This document shows, one piece after another, positions 1 to 8,355 of a DNA stretch of 64,000 nucleotides (positions are counted from its first letter, which is position 1; each line of letters begins with the position of its first letter). Origin of the DNA: Roseateles sp. Its GTDB lineage: Bacteria > Pseudomonadota > Gammaproteobacteria > Burkholderiales > Burkholderiaceae_C. Below the pieces are notes generated by a model. That model saw only the letters and a list, made by a program, of their open reading frames with translations, searched no databases and was not told where the DNA came from. The stretch lies in contig JAFALK010000069.1 in the NCBI GenBank assembly GCA_019234295.1, forward strand, positions 110,966 through 174,965. The letters are read 5' to 3'. The position numbers and the translations under genes are program-made.

Positions 1-1
1 G

Positions 2-442
2 CAGCACCGGCGCCTCAAGTCGCGCCTGGACGGCTGCACCGAGTGGGTCGAATTCGAAGGCTTCTCCAGCACGCGCAAGATCCTCGGCGGCTTTGGCAAT
101 GTCGAGGACAACGTGCTGGAACTGCCCACCGGCAGCTACCGCGCCGCGGCCGTGCGCTCCTTCGACGCCGAGAACGGCTGGTCGATCTGGTGGCTCGATG
201 GCCGCGACCCGACCACGCTCGGCGTGCCCGTCGTCGGCTGCTTCGAGGGTGGCGTGGGCCAGTTCTTCGCCAACGACACCCTCGACGGCCGGCCGATCCA
301 GGTGCGCCTCACCTGGACCGTCCATGACCGCGATCATCCACGATGGGAGCAGGCCTTTTCGGCCGATGGCGGCAGGACCTGGGAGACGAACTGGCGGATG
401 GAGTTCACCCGCGCGGAGGCGCTGGACGCGTTAGTCGCCTGA
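2..442 (+). CDS. DUF1579-like protein, 3' part only
   Basis: The reading frame is open from base 2, so the gene begins outside the window; 146 codons and the stop are visible. The text (for example EFEGFSSTRKILGGFGNVEDN and WSIWWLDGRDP) has the pattern of the DUF1579 family of small soluble beta-rich proteins, often annotated only as hypothetical. No signal peptide can be judged because the start is missing. The last 12 bases overlap the end of the convergent LysR gene. The family has no firmly known reaction, so no function is assigned. Confidence 0.7.
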   Translation, partial: QHRRLKSRLDGCTEWVEFEGFSSTRKILGGFGNVEDNVLELPTGSYRAAAVRSFDAENGWSIWWLDGRDPTTLGVPVVGCFEGGVGQFFANDTLDGRPIQVRLTWTVHDRDHPRWEQAFSADGGRTWETNWRMEFTRAEALDALVA

Positions 443-1339
443 CGAGCATGTCTTCAGCACCGCTCCCATCGCCTCGATGAAGGCGCGCGTCTTTAACGGC
501 ATCAGTTTGCGCTCCGGAAAGACCGCCCAGCAGTCGATGATGCGCAGCTGCCAGTCGGGCAACACCGGCACCAGTTCGCCGCTGGCGACGAGCGGCTCAG
601 CCATCTGGTGTTCCACTGGGGCGATGCCCACGCCGGCCTTGGCGAGCAGGAGCAGCATGTCGGGCGCGTTGGCCAGCGTGCGGCTGTCGGGCAGCACCGT
701 GACGGACTGATCGCCGCGTACGAGTTCCCAGGGAATGGGTTCGCCGCCGCGACTGCGGATCATGAGCGCGTGCATGCTGGTCAGGCCTTCGGGCAACTGC
801 GGTTCGCCGTTGGCCGCCAGATGGGCCGGTGAGGCGTAGAGCGAAGTGGAGAGTCGCGTGAGCCGGCGCGCGGCGAGCTGGGAGTCGGTGTTGAGCGCGC
901 CGATGCGCAGCGCCAGGTCGAAACCTTCGGCGATCAGGTCCACGCGGCGCGGCGAGAGGTCCAGCTCCAGGTGCACTTCCGGATAGTCCTGCACGAAGCG
1001 GGCAATGGCGCCGGCCAGCACGAGGCGGGCCAGGTCCGAGGGCATGGACACGCGCAGCCGCCCCCGCGGGCGCTGCTGGCGATGCAGGGCCAAGGCCAGG
1101 GCGCCATCCACTTCGGCCGCCACGGCGCGCGCGTGTTCGAGCACGCCTTGGCCGAAGTCAGTCAGGGTCAGGCGGCGCGTCGAACGCTGCAGCAGCTTCT
1201 CGCCCAGACGTTGCTCCAGGCCCGAGAGGCGCCGTGAGACGGTCGATTTGGGCAGCCTCAGTTGCTCCGCGGCACGGCTGAGCGAGCCGGCGTCCACGAC
1301 TCTGGCGTACAGCAGCAGATCATCCGCTTCTAAACCCAT
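431..1339 (-). CDS. LysR family transcriptional regulator
   Basis: The 302-residue product has the normal LysR length. Residues 1-60 form the winged helix-turn-helix ([20 protein letters not shown] is the recognition part) and about 90-295 the effector-binding domain. It is divergent from the azoreductase gene at 1450, the usual arrangement in which a LysR protein controls its neighbour and itself; many quinone- or electrophile-responsive LysR proteins sit next to azoR or pirin genes. A GGAGG ribosome site precedes the ATG, and an 8+8 inverted repeat covers both that site and the start codon, which suggests autorepression. The inducer is not deducible. Confidence 0.9.
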   Translation of the reverse strand: MGLEADDLLLYARVVDAGSLSRAAEQLRLPKSTVSRRLSGLEQRLGEKLLQRSTRRLTLTDFGQGVLEHARAVAAEVDGALALALHRQQRPRGRLRVSMPSDLARLVLAGAIARFVQDYPEVHLELDLSPRRVDLIAEGFDLALRIGALNTDSQLAARRLTRLSTSLYASPAHLAANGEPQLPEGLTSMHALMIRSRGGEPIPWELVRGDQSVTVLPDSRTLANAPDMLLLLAKAGVGIAPVEHQMAEPLVASGELVPVLPDWQLRIIDCWAVFPERKLMPLKTRAFIEAMGAVLKTCSSGD

Positions 1340-1359
1340 TGTTCCTCCGATGGAACAAT
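1338..1359. promoter_or_regulatory. Inverted repeat over the lysR start, candidate operator
   Basis: ATTGTTCC, six bases, GGAACAAT is a perfect 8+8 dyad. It overlaps the start codon and Shine-Dalgarno region of the LysR gene and lies about 90 bp before azoR. This is the position expected of an autoregulatory LysR site. The dyad is visible; binding is inferred. Confidence 0.5.
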
Positions 1360-1449
1360 CTTATCCAAATTGACGGCTTCCGGCTTGGATTGATGCTACC
1401 TAAAGTTCAGTCCATGCCATCCACCTGGATTCAACCGAAGGAGCCCACC

Positions 1450-2079
1450 ATGAGCAAGATCCTGCAAATCAACTCCAGCGCCCGCCGCGTCCAAGACGGC
1501 CAGGGCTCGTTCTCCACCCGCTTTGCCAGCGAGCTCGTCGACGCGCTCAAGGGCCGCGATGCCGGCGCCACCGTGACCGTGCGCGACCTGGGCCTGAACC
1601 CCCATCCTGCGCTCGACGAAGCCGCCCTGGGCGCGCTGTTCACGCCCGCCGAGCAGCGCAATGAGGCGCAAGCCGCCATCGTCTCCGCGAACGACGCCCT
1701 GATCAACGAACTGCTGGCCCACGACGTGATCGTGATCGGTGCCCCGATGATCAACTTCGGCGTGCCCGCCCAGCTCAAGAACTGGATCGACGCCGTGGCC
1801 CGTGCCGGCACGACCTTCCGCTATACCGCGACCGGCCCCGAAGGCCTGATCAAGGGTAAGAAGGCCTATGTGGTCAGCAGCCGCGGCGGCTTCCATGTCG
1901 GCCAGCCGAGCGATGAGGGCGTGACCAACTACCTGCGCCGCTTCCTTGGCTTCATCGGCATCACCGATGTGGAGTTCGTCTACCTCGAAGGCCTGAATAT
2001 GGGCCCCGAGGCCGCCGAGAATGCCGTCGCCGCCGCGCGCGAGCGCATCGCCGAGCTGACCGGGGAAGTGACGCTTTAA
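1450..2079 (+). CDS. azoR: FMN-dependent NAD(P)H azoreductase
   Basis: A 209-residue flavodoxin-fold quinone/azo reductase, close to the usual ~200 residues of AzoR. It transfers electrons from NAD(P)H through FMN to quinones or azo dyes in the cytoplasm. Characteristic stretches are the N-terminal phosphate-binding loop ([18 protein letters not shown]), [20 protein letters not shown] and [14 protein letters not shown], then SSRGGFH. The ATG at 1450 has AAGGAG six bases upstream; the frame is open further upstream but without start signals. The neighbours (LysR upstream, pirin 23 bp downstream on the same strand) suggest a quinone or electrophile-stress unit. Confidence 0.93.
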   Translation: MSKILQINSSARRVQDGQGSFSTRFASELVDALKGRDAGATVTVRDLGLNPHPALDEAALGALFTPAEQRNEAQAAIVSANDALINELLAHDVIVIGAPMINFGVPAQLKNWIDAVARAGTTFRYTATGPEGLIKGKKAYVVSSRGGFHVGQPSDEGVTNYLRRFLGFIGITDVEFVYLEGLNMGPEAAENAVAAARERIAELTGEVTL

Positions 2080-2102
2080 TCACACTGACAGGAGATCGAG
2101 CC

Positions 2103-2975
2103 ATGAGCAGCAGCACCCTTTCCACCACGGTCACGGCGCCGCGCGCCGTCGAGCGCCTGGTGGTGGGCCAACCCACCAGCGACGGCGCCGGCGTGAAGCT
2201 GACGCGCGTGCTGACCGGCCCGCTGCAGCGCCGGCTCGACCCCTTCCTGATGCTTGATGCCTTCGGCTCGGACAAGGCCGACGATTACATCGCCGGCTTC
2301 CCCAGCCATCCGCATCGCGGCTTCGAGACGGTGACCTACATGCTCGACGGCCGCATGCGCCATCGCGATTCCGCCGGCCACGAAGGCCTGCTGGGTCCGG
2401 GCGGCGTGCAGTGGATGACCGCCGGTCGCGGCGTGATCCACAGCGAGTTGCCCGAGCAGGAGGAAGGTCTGATGGAAGGCTTCCAGCTCTGGCTCAACCT
2501 GCCCGCCAAGGACAAGATGCGCGCGCCCTGGTATCGCGACATCCCGACGGCCGAGATTCCCGAGTTCGAGCGGGAAGGCGTGAAGGTCCGCGTGATCGCT
2601 GGCGAGAGCCATGGCGTGAAGGGCGCGGTGCAGCGTGAGCACACCGAGCCGGTCTATCTGGACCTGCACCTGGAGCCGGGCGCACGGTTCGAGCAGGCGC
2701 TGCCGGACACGCACAACGTGTTCGTCTACGTCTACCGCGGCGCGCTCAGGTTCGACACGGGTTGCACCGTGCCGCGCGAGCGCATGGCGATCTTCACGAA
2801 CACGCCGGGCAGCGACGGGCTGGTGCTGACGGCCGGCGATGAGCCGACGCGCGCCATCCTCGTGGCGGGCAAACCGCTGGGCGAGCCCATTGCGCAGTAC
2901 GGGCCCTTCGTGATGAACACGCAGGCCGAGCTGATGCAGGCGGTGCGGGACTTCCAGGAAGGTCGCCTCGCCTGA
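2103..2975 (+). CDS. Pirin family protein
   Basis: A 290-residue bicupin. The N-terminal cupin holds the metal-ligand residues of pirins: SHPHRGFETVTYM (two His) and GVIHSE (His and Glu). Some bacterial pirins act as quercetin 2,3-dioxygenases; others are regulators, and the sequence does not decide between them. AGGAG lies eight bases before the ATG. It follows azoR by 23 bp in the same direction and is probably co-transcribed with it. A second, less similar pirin is encoded convergently just downstream. Confidence 0.9.
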   Translation: MSSSTLSTTVTAPRAVERLVVGQPTSDGAGVKLTRVLTGPLQRRLDPFLMLDAFGSDKADDYIAGFPSHPHRGFETVTYMLDGRMRHRDSAGHEGLLGPGGVQWMTAGRGVIHSELPEQEEGLMEGFQLWLNLPAKDKMRAPWYRDIPTAEIPEFEREGVKVRVIAGESHGVKGAVQREHTEPVYLDLHLEPGARFEQALPDTHNVFVYVYRGALRFDTGCTVPRERMAIFTNTPGSDGLVLTAGDEPTRAILVAGKPLGEPIAQYGPFVMNTQAELMQAVRDFQEGRLA

Positions 2976-2984
2976 GCGGCGCGC

Positions 2985-3851
2985 TTATTCCTTGATTCGC
3001 GGCACGGGCGGCGCCATCAGGCGTTCGCCCTTGTAGCCCGTTACTTGCACACCGTCGAAAAAGCCGGTCAGCGCATTCCACTCGGCCGCGAACTGCTCGA
3101 TCTCCTCGCGCGTGCGGCCGACGAAGTTCCACCACAGCAGCGGTGGCTTCGCCCAGGGCGCGCCGCCGAGCAGGAGCACGCGCGCCGCGGCATCGGCTTC
3201 AATCTGCAAGCCCTGAAGGCCTGGCTCCAAGTAGAGCAACCGGCCGGGCGTCAGCAACTCGCCGTTCACGCGCAGCTCGCCCTCCAGCACCATCAAGCCA
3301 TGTTCGAAGCCGGGCTCCAGCGGCAGCGCGGTGCGCGCCGCCGCAGTGCAGAGCAGGTCGGCGCCCATCAGCGGTGACCAGGTCGTCACCGGCGAGGTTT
3401 CGCCGAGCAGCTCGCCGGCCAGCAGCGTGATTGAGAAGCCCTCGCGCTCAAGCCTGGGCAGCACCGGGTGATGCTCGAAGGCTGGCGCGCAGAAACGCTC
3501 GGCGTCAGGCAGGGCGATCCAGAGCTGGGCCAGGTGCAGACGGTCGGAGAGCGATTCCTCGGAGTGCGCGATGCCGCGACCGGCCGTCATGAGGTTGACC
3601 TGGCCGGGGCGCAGCACCTGCTCGCTGCCGAGGCTGTCGCGGTGCAGGATCTCGCCCTCGATCATCCAGCTAAAGGTCGCCAGGCCCGTGTGCGGGTGCG
3701 GGGCCACGTTCATTCCGCGGCCGCTCAGCGAGGCCGGACCGGCATGGTCGAGAAACACCCAGGCGCCCACGCTGCGGCGGCCGCGATTGGGCAGGGCGCG
3801 GCGGATGGGCAGGCCGCCGACATCGCTCAGATGGCTCTCGAGCAGCTCCAT
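2985..3851 (-). CDS. Pirin family protein (second copy)
   Basis: A 288-residue pirin-type bicupin. It keeps PHPHTGLATF and GIAHSEESL, so the metal-site His and Glu residues are present, but otherwise it differs much from the pirin at 2103. I place the start at the Met of MELLESHLSD; the upstream extension to 3944 lies inside the preceding gene. Four bases separate it from the stop of the flavin reductase gene, so copA-cueR-flavin reductase-pirin could be one minus-strand transcript. It ends convergently with the first pirin gene, nine bases apart. Confidence 0.88.
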   Translation of the reverse strand: MELLESHLSDVGGLPIRRALPNRGRRSVGAWVFLDHAGPASLSGRGMNVAPHPHTGLATFSWMIEGEILHRDSLGSEQVLRPGQVNLMTAGRGIAHSEESLSDRLHLAQLWIALPDAERFCAPAFEHHPVLPRLEREGFSITLLAGELLGETSPVTTWSPLMGADLLCTAAARTALPLEPGFEHGLMVLEGELRVNGELLTPGRLLYLEPGLQGLQIEADAAARVLLLGGAPWAKPPLLWWNFVGRTREEIEQFAAEWNALTGFFDGVQVTGYKGERLMAPPVPRIKE

Positions 3852-3855
3852 GGCT

Positions 3856-4410
3856 TCAGCCCTTGGCGATGAATTGAGCGAAGCCCGTGAGATAGGCCCG
3901 CAGTTGCTCGCGAGTCTTCTCGTCGGCGAGGTTGCCATTCGCATCCATCAGCTTGTCCGCATGCGAGACCGTCATCCACGGGCCGAACCAGACTTTGGAG
4001 CCGAAGGCTCGCAATACATGCAGTAGCGCATCTTGCGAGCGCATGGTGCCGCCGCCGCCCGGCGTGGCGCCGATCACGGCCGTCGGTTTGCCCCCGAAGA
4101 TGCGCGCGCCCGAGCCCGAGGGCCGCGAGACCCAATCCAGGCCATTCTTGAGCACGCCGGGGATCGAGTGGTTGTATTCGGGTGTGCAGATCAGCAGCGC
4201 ATCGGCGGCCTGGATCGCATCGCCGAGTACCTTCACCGCCTCGGGCAGACCCTGGGCTTCGAGATCGCCGTCGTAGACGGGTATGCCGTGCAGGGTGCGC
4301 AGCTCGAGCGTCAGGCCCGCAGGCGCCAGCTCCACGGCGGCGCGCAGCAAGGCGGTGTTGTAGCTGGCCTTGCGCAGGCTGCCGGAGAGGGCAAGGATTC
4401 GTGTGGTCAT
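3856..4410 (-). CDS. NADPH-dependent FMN reductase (ChrR/YieF-like)
   Basis: The 184-residue product has the flavodoxin-like fold of the NADPH-dependent FMN reductase family, which includes chromate and quinone reductases. Seen: the phosphate loop GSLRKASYNTALLR near the N-terminus and TPEYNHSIPGVLKNGLDWVSRP in the middle, both family signatures. It starts seven bases after the cueR stop and ends four bases before the second pirin gene. Sitting behind copA-cueR it may help with oxidative consequences of copper, but that is inference; the substrate is unknown. Confidence 0.9.
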   Translation of the reverse strand: MTTRILALSGSLRKASYNTALLRAAVELAPAGLTLELRTLHGIPVYDGDLEAQGLPEAVKVLGDAIQAADALLICTPEYNHSIPGVLKNGLDWVSRPSGSGARIFGGKPTAVIGATPGGGGTMRSQDALLHVLRAFGSKVWFGPWMTVSHADKLMDANGNLADEKTREQLRAYLTGFAQFIAKG

Positions 4411-4417
4411 GGCGGAA

Positions 4418-4807
4418 TCATGGCATAGCCAGCTGGTCGATGATGGGGCAGTTGGGCCGATCGTCGCCGTGGCAGCAGTTGATCAGCGTCTGCAGGCTGC
4501 GCTTCATGGCCTGCATCTCGGCCAGGCGGCGCTCGAGGTCGGCCACGTGTCCCTGGGCGATGCGCTTGACCGCGGCACTGCTACGGCGTCGGTTCTGCCA
4601 GAGCTCGAGCAGCTCGGCGATCTCCGCGATGGAAAATCCTAGATCGCGCGCGCGTCGGATGAAGCGCAGCGTGTGGACCTCGCGCACGCCGTACTGGCGG
4701 TAGCCCGATTCGCTGCGCGAGACCCGGCCCAGAAGCCCCAGCGACTCATAGTGGCGCAGCATCTTGGGCGAGATGCCGGAGCAGGCCGCAGCGTCGCCGA
4801 TGTTCAT
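4418..4807 (-). CDS. cueR: Cu(I)-responsive MerR-type regulator
   Basis: 129 residues from the ATG at 4807, which overlaps the copA stop in an ATGA. The N-terminal MerR helix-turn-helix ([20 protein letters not shown]) is followed by a dimerisation helix and a C-terminal metal loop. The loop [16 protein letters not shown] places two Cys eight residues apart, as in CueR, where Cys112 and Cys120 hold a single Cu(I). MerR proteins twist promoters with 19-20 bp spacers; two such promoters lie in front of copA and copZ nearby. Co-transcription with copA gives feedback. An alternative Met six codons earlier is less likely. Confidence 0.92.
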   Translation of the reverse strand: MNIGDAAACSGISPKMLRHYESLGLLGRVSRSESGYRQYGVREVHTLRFIRRARDLGFSIAEIAELLELWQNRRRSSAAVKRIAQGHVADLERRLAEMQAMKRSLQTLINCCHGDDRPNCPIIDQLAMP

Positions 4808-7209
4808 CGGGCATGTCCTTTCCATCGCTTGAGAAGCAGGGCATTGCTGAGCACCGACACGCTGGACAGTGCCATGGCCGCGCCTGCGATCATGGGGTTG
4901 AGCAGGCCCAGGGCCGCTAGCGGAATGCCAACAAGGTTGTAGAAGAAGGCCCAGAACAGGTTCTGGCGGATCTTGGCGTGGGTGCGGCGTGAGATTTCGA
5001 TGGCGTCGGTCACCAGGGCGGGGTTGCCGCGCATCAGCGTGATGCCCGCAGCAGCCATGGCCACCTCGGTGCCGGTCGACATGGCCAGCCCCACATCGGC
5101 GGCGGCCAGGGCCGGCGCGTCATTGATGCCATCGCCGACCATGGCGACGACGCGGCCGCCCTCGCGCAGCGCGGCCACCACCCGGGCCTTGTCCTCGGGC
5201 AGGACCTCGGCGCGCAGCTCGTCGATGCCCAGTTGGCGCGCCACGCTCTCGGCCGCGCCGCGGTTGTCGCCGCTGACCAAGGCAGTGGCGATGCCCTGCG
5301 CGCGCAGGGCCTGCACCGCCGCCATCGCTTCAGGCCTGAGCGCATCGCCGAAGGCCAGCAGGCCCAGCAGCCGCGGCTGAGCTTGCACGCTGGCCAGCCA
5401 CGATACGGTGCGGCCCTCGCGCTGGTGTTCGGCGGCCCGCGCGAGCGAGGAAGCGCCAAGCACCACGCCGAGCTCCTGCATGAAGCGCGTGCTGCCCAGG
5501 GCCAGCTCGCGGCCGGCCACTCGCGCGCGCAGGCCGCGGCCCGGCAGCGCGCGCAGGTCCTCGGCAGCAGGCACCTGCAGTCCGGCGTCGGCAGCCGCGG
5601 CGCGCACCGCATGGGCCAAGGGGTGCTCGCTGCCGGCCTGCAAGGAGGCGGCGAGCGCGAGGAAGTCGGGCTCCCCTCCCTCGCCCTCGCCCACGCCCAC
5701 GCCCACGCCCACGCCCACGCCCTCGGCAGCGAACAGGCGCGGCCGGCCTTCGGTCAGCGTACCGGTCTTGTCGAAGGCCACGAGCGCGACGCGGTGCGCC
5801 AGCTCCAGCGCCTGGGCGTCCTTGATGAGGATGCCGTGGCGTGCGGCCACGCCGGTGCCGGCCATGATGGCCGCTGGCGTGGCCAGACCCAGCGCGCAGG
5901 GGCAGGCGATCACGAGAACGGCCACGGCGTTCAGCAGCGCGTGCTCCCAGTCGCCCGTGCCCAGGCCCCAGGCCAGCAGGGTCAGCAGCGCGATGACCAG
6001 CACGATGGGCACGAAGACAGCGCTGATGCGGTCGACCAGGCGTTGGATTGGCGCCTTGTGGCCCTGCGCCTGCTCGACCATGCGGGCGATGCGGGCCAGC
6101 GTCGACTCGGCGCCCAGTGCGGTGCAGCGCAGGCGCAGCCGGCCGTCGCCATTGACGCTGCCGCCGACGAGCCGGTTGCCCCGCTGCTTGGGTACGGGCA
6201 GGCTCTCGCCGGTGATGAGCGATTCGTCGACCTCGCTGCGGCCTTCAAGCAGTTCGCCGTCCACGGGAATGCGCTCTCCGGGCCGCACAACGAGCTCGTC
6301 GCCCAGGCGCAGCTCGGCGAGCGGCAGCTCCCGTTCCTGGCCGGCCCGCAGCACGCGGGCCGTGAGCGGCTGCAGTGCCTGCAGCGCGCGGATCGCCTCG
6401 GTTGCTTGGCGCTTGGCGCGCGCCTCAAGCCACTTGCCCAGGCGTACCAGGGTGATGACGACGGCCGCCGACTCGAAATACAGCGCATGGCCGCTCGCAC
6501 CGGCGAGCATCAGCCACAGGCTCAGGCCGTAGGCCGCGCTGGTGCCCAGGGCCACGAGCAGGTCCATGTTGCCGCTGCCGGCCCGCAGCGCCGCGAAGCC
6601 CGCCCGGTAAAAACGGGCCCCGAAGATGAACTGCACTGGCGTGGCCAGGGCCAGCTGCACGAGAGCGGGCAGCATCCAGTGCACGCCCAGCGGCTTGAGC
6701 AGCATTGGCAGCACAAGTGGCGCCGAAAGCAGGGCCGCCGCCAGCACGGTCAGGCCCTCGGCATCGCGTGCCAGCGCGGCCGCGGGTGCGGGCTCGGTGG
6801 CGTGCACGCGCGCCGTGTAGCCCGCGCGTGCCACTGCCGCGATCAGGGGCTGCGGGGCCATGCCGGCCAGTGAGCGCACGCTGGCGCGTTCGCTGGCGAG
6901 GTTGACTTCGGCCAGGCTCACGCCAGGCACGGCCAGCAAGGCCTTTTCGACCCGGCCCACGCACGACGCGCAACTCATGCCGGCGATATCGAGGCTGAGC
7001 TCTTGCTCGGCGACGCCGTAGCCGGCGCGGTGCAGCGCTGCGCTCAGGGACGTCAGCGGCGCGTTGCCGCTGACGCTGGCCGACTCGGCGGCGAGGTTGA
7101 CCTCGGCCTGCTGCACGCCTGGCACGGCGCGCAAGGCCTTCTCGACACGCTTGACGCACGAAGCGCAAGTCATGCCGGTGACGGGGAGGGTGAGGGTGGC
7201 GGTTTCCAT
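4804..7209 (-). CDS. copA: Copper-translocating P1B-type ATPase
   Basis: An 801-residue inner-membrane pump that exports Cu(I) from the cytoplasm. Two N-terminal heavy-metal domains carry GMTCASC (Cys15/18) and GMSCASC (Cys80/83). Then come the membrane helices, the actuator motif TGESLPVPK, the transmembrane CPC (436-438), the phosphorylated Asp480 in DKTGTLT, and the hinge GDGINDAP near the C-terminus. An unusual Gly-Val repeat lies at about residues 497-506, just after the phosphorylation site. The start has no ribosome-binding site and sits where transcription from the CueR-type promoter should begin, so the message may be leaderless. cueR follows with a four-base overlap. Confidence 0.96.
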   Translation of the reverse strand: METATLTLPVTGMTCASCVKRVEKALRAVPGVQQAEVNLAAESASVSGNAPLTSLSAALHRAGYGVAEQELSLDIAGMSCASCVGRVEKALLAVPGVSLAEVNLASERASVRSLAGMAPQPLIAAVARAGYTARVHATEPAPAAALARDAEGLTVLAAALLSAPLVLPMLLKPLGVHWMLPALVQLALATPVQFIFGARFYRAGFAALRAGSGNMDLLVALGTSAAYGLSLWLMLAGASGHALYFESAAVVITLVRLGKWLEARAKRQATEAIRALQALQPLTARVLRAGQERELPLAELRLGDELVVRPGERIPVDGELLEGRSEVDESLITGESLPVPKQRGNRLVGGSVNGDGRLRLRCTALGAESTLARIARMVEQAQGHKAPIQRLVDRISAVFVPIVLVIALLTLLAWGLGTGDWEHALLNAVAVLVIACPCALGLATPAAIMAGTGVAARHGILIKDAQALELAHRVALVAFDKTGTLTEGRPRLFAAEGVGVGVGVGVGEGEGGEPDFLALAASLQAGSEHPLAHAVRAAAADAGLQVPAAEDLRALPGRGLRARVAGRELALGSTRFMQELGVVLGASSLARAAEHQREGRTVSWLASVQAQPRLLGLLAFGDALRPEAMAAVQALRAQGIATALVSGDNRGAAESVARQLGIDELRAEVLPEDKARVVAALREGGRVVAMVGDGINDAPALAAADVGLAMSTGTEVAMAAAGITLMRGNPALVTDAIEISRRTHAKIRQNLFWAFFYNLVGIPLAALGLLNPMIAGAAMALSSVSVLSNALLLKRWKGHAR
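5681..5722. repeat. Hexanucleotide tandem repeat inside copA
   Basis: Two TCGCCC units (5681-5692) are followed by five ACGCCC units (5693-5722) on the plus strand. In copA this encodes five Gly-Val pairs preceding Gly-Glu pairs. A change in copy number keeps the reading frame, so length polymorphism in the linker between the phosphorylation site and the nucleotide domain is possible. Confidence 0.9.
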
Positions 7210-7216
7210 GGCGGCA

Positions 7217-7247
7217 ATGTTGAACCCTCACACCATGGCAAGGTCAA
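7217..7247 (-). promoter_or_regulatory. CueR-type promoter of copA
   Basis: Read on the minus strand: -35 TTGACC (7247-7242), a 19-bp spacer, and -10 CAACAT (7222-7217). The overlong spacer and the dyad ACCTTGCC...AGGGT are typical of MerR/CueR promoters. It shares TTGACCTTGCCATG, five variable bases, then AGGGTT with the copZ promoter. The expected transcription start is at or next to the copA ATG. Confidence 0.7.
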
Positions 7248-7273
7248 GCACTGGATGCGCAAGGCCGGGGCGC

Positions 7274-7304
7274 TTGACCTTGCCATGAAGTCAGGGTTTA
7301 GGCT
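7274..7304 (+). promoter_or_regulatory. CueR-type promoter of copZ
   Basis: -35 TTGACC (7274-7279), a 19-bp spacer, -10 TAGGCT (7299-7304). The spacer holds the CueR-like dyad with the same half-sites as the copA promoter. Transcription would start near 7311, leaving a short leader with GGGAG eight bases before the copZ ATG. Confidence 0.72.
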
Positions 7305-7338
7305 TGAGAAGAATTAATTCCCAGCGGGAGACTTGTAC

Positions 7339-7554
7339 ATGAGCACTTCATCGTCGTCCTACCAGTTCCATCTGCCCGACATGAGCTGCGGCCATTGCGT
7401 GGCCGCCATCACCGAAGCCGCAAAGGCGCTGGACGCCGCTGCGACGCTAGAGTTCGACCGCGATGCGCGCCAGGTTCGCGTGCAGTCCGAGAAGCCGCGC
7501 CAGGCCTGGGTCGAGGCCCTGAGCGAAGCCGGTTACGCGCCAGCCAGTGCCTGA
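7339..7554 (+). CDS. copZ: CopZ-like copper chaperone (HMA domain)
   Basis: A 71-residue single heavy-metal-associated domain with the Cu(I)-binding DMSCGHC. CopZ-type proteins carry Cu(I) in the cytoplasm to CopA, whose own N-terminal domains have the same fold. The ATG at 7339 is preceded by GGGAG at eight bases; a TTG six bases upstream is less likely. It is divergent from copA with its own CueR-type promoter. Its last 22 bases overlap the 3' end of the convergent TetR gene. Confidence 0.92.
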   Translation: MSTSSSSYQFHLPDMSCGHCVAAITEAAKALDAAATLEFDRDARQVRVQSEKPRQAWVEALSEAGYAPASA

Positions 7555-8228
7555 GCCAGTGTGCGGCGCAGCTCGCGCAAGCGCGCCAGCTCCTGCTCCG
7601 GCTGGGCCAGCGTCGGCCACACCAGGGCGACGAGGCTGCGCGCCGTTTCCTCGGCGTCGAGCTTCTTGCCCGTGCCCACGCGCTCCCACAGCAGGTGCTC
7701 GATGGGGCCGAGCACCAAGCTGCGCATGAGGCTCAGCGAGATGTCGCCGCGGAGCTCGCCGCGCTCGCGGCCGCTGGCCAGCAGGTCCATCAGCGGGGCT
7801 GTGTAGCGACGCTGCAACTCGACGAGCACGTCGACGAGTTCGCCATGGCCCTTGGCCCGGCCCTCTGAGAGCACGAAGGCGCACAGTCCTGTTCCTTCGA
7901 CGAGGAAGAGGCTCAGGTGCGTGTGAACGAACCAGCGGAACTGCTCGAAGGTCGTGGCCTCGCGCGGCATGCCCTCGGCCAGCGTGGTGGTGATTTCCTC
8001 GTACCAATCGCTGATCACGCGCACGCACAGCTCACGTTTACCGCTGAAGTAAGTGAAGACGGTGGCCTCGGAGATGCCGATTCGCCGCGCGATCTCGGTC
8101 GTGGTCGTGTGTTCATAGCCGAGCTCGGCGAAGACCTCGCGGCCCACGCGCAGGATGTCGCGCACCCGTTGCTCGCTCTTGGCGCGAGCCGGGGCGCGGC
8201 GCTGGGGAACGGGCTTGGCAGCGGGCAT
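7533..8228 (-). CDS. TetR family regulator, probable LiuQ-type
   Basis: A 231-residue TetR protein with the helix-turn-helix near the N-terminus (TTTTEIARRIGISEATVFTYF) and an all-helical effector domain behind it. I start it at MPAAKPVPQ; twelve codons upstream are also open. It is divergent from the methylcrotonyl-CoA carboxylase gene. In Burkholderiales a TetR regulator called LiuQ is known to control leucine and branched-chain degradation genes, which fits this position, but the identity is inferred from context. Two repeated dyads in the shared intergenic region could be its sites. Confidence 0.85.
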   Translation of the reverse strand: MPAAKPVPQRRAPARAKSEQRVRDILRVGREVFAELGYEHTTTTEIARRIGISEATVFTYFSGKRELCVRVISDWYEEITTTLAEGMPREATTFEQFRWFVHTHLSLFLVEGTGLCAFVLSEGRAKGHGELVDVLVELQRRYTAPLMDLLASGRERGELRGDISLSLMRSLVLGPIEHLLWERVGTGKKLDAEETARSLVALVWPTLAQPEQELARLRELRRTLAQALAGA

Positions 8229-8249
8229 GGTCCGGATTCTGCGCAAATA

Positions 8250-8264
8250 TTGAGTAAAACTCAA
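8250..8264. promoter_or_regulatory. Candidate TetR operator 1 (perfect dyad)
   Basis: TTGAGT-AAA-ACTCAA is a perfect 6+3+6 dyad, 21 bp upstream of the TetR start. A second imperfect copy lies at 8330-8344, next to the mccB ribosome-binding site. Confidence 0.6.
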
Positions 8265-8271
8265 GTATGAC

Positions 8272-8301
8272 TTGAAGATTGTGGGATCGATACGCTATCC
8301 T
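8272..8301 (+). promoter_or_regulatory. Candidate sigma-70 promoter of mccB
   Basis: TTGAAG (8272-8277), an 18-bp spacer and TATCCT (8296-8301). It lies between the two candidate TetR operators, so repressor on either side could block it. Prediction by eye only. Confidence 0.35.
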
Positions 8302-8329
8302 CTCGGATCTACTCGATTGACAATAATTG

Positions 8330-8344
8330 TTGAGCAAGACTCAC
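8330..8344. promoter_or_regulatory. Candidate TetR operator 2
   Basis: TTGAGC-AAG-ACTCAC repeats the dyad of 8250-8264 with changes at the inner and outer ends. It ends just before the GAGGAG ribosome site of mccB. Its neighbourhood also holds the small palindrome ACAATAATTGT at 8320-8330. Confidence 0.5.
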
Positions 8345-8355
8345 GAGGAGACTTC

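Noticed and set aside
5681..5722. CRISPR or mobile-element repeat
   Set aside because: It is a simple hexanucleotide run within copA that encodes Gly-Val pairs.
4973..6873. Long open frames on the plus strand across copA
   Set aside because: They lie opposite a gene with complete CopA motifs, have no ribosome sites or recognisable domains, and follow from the high GC content.
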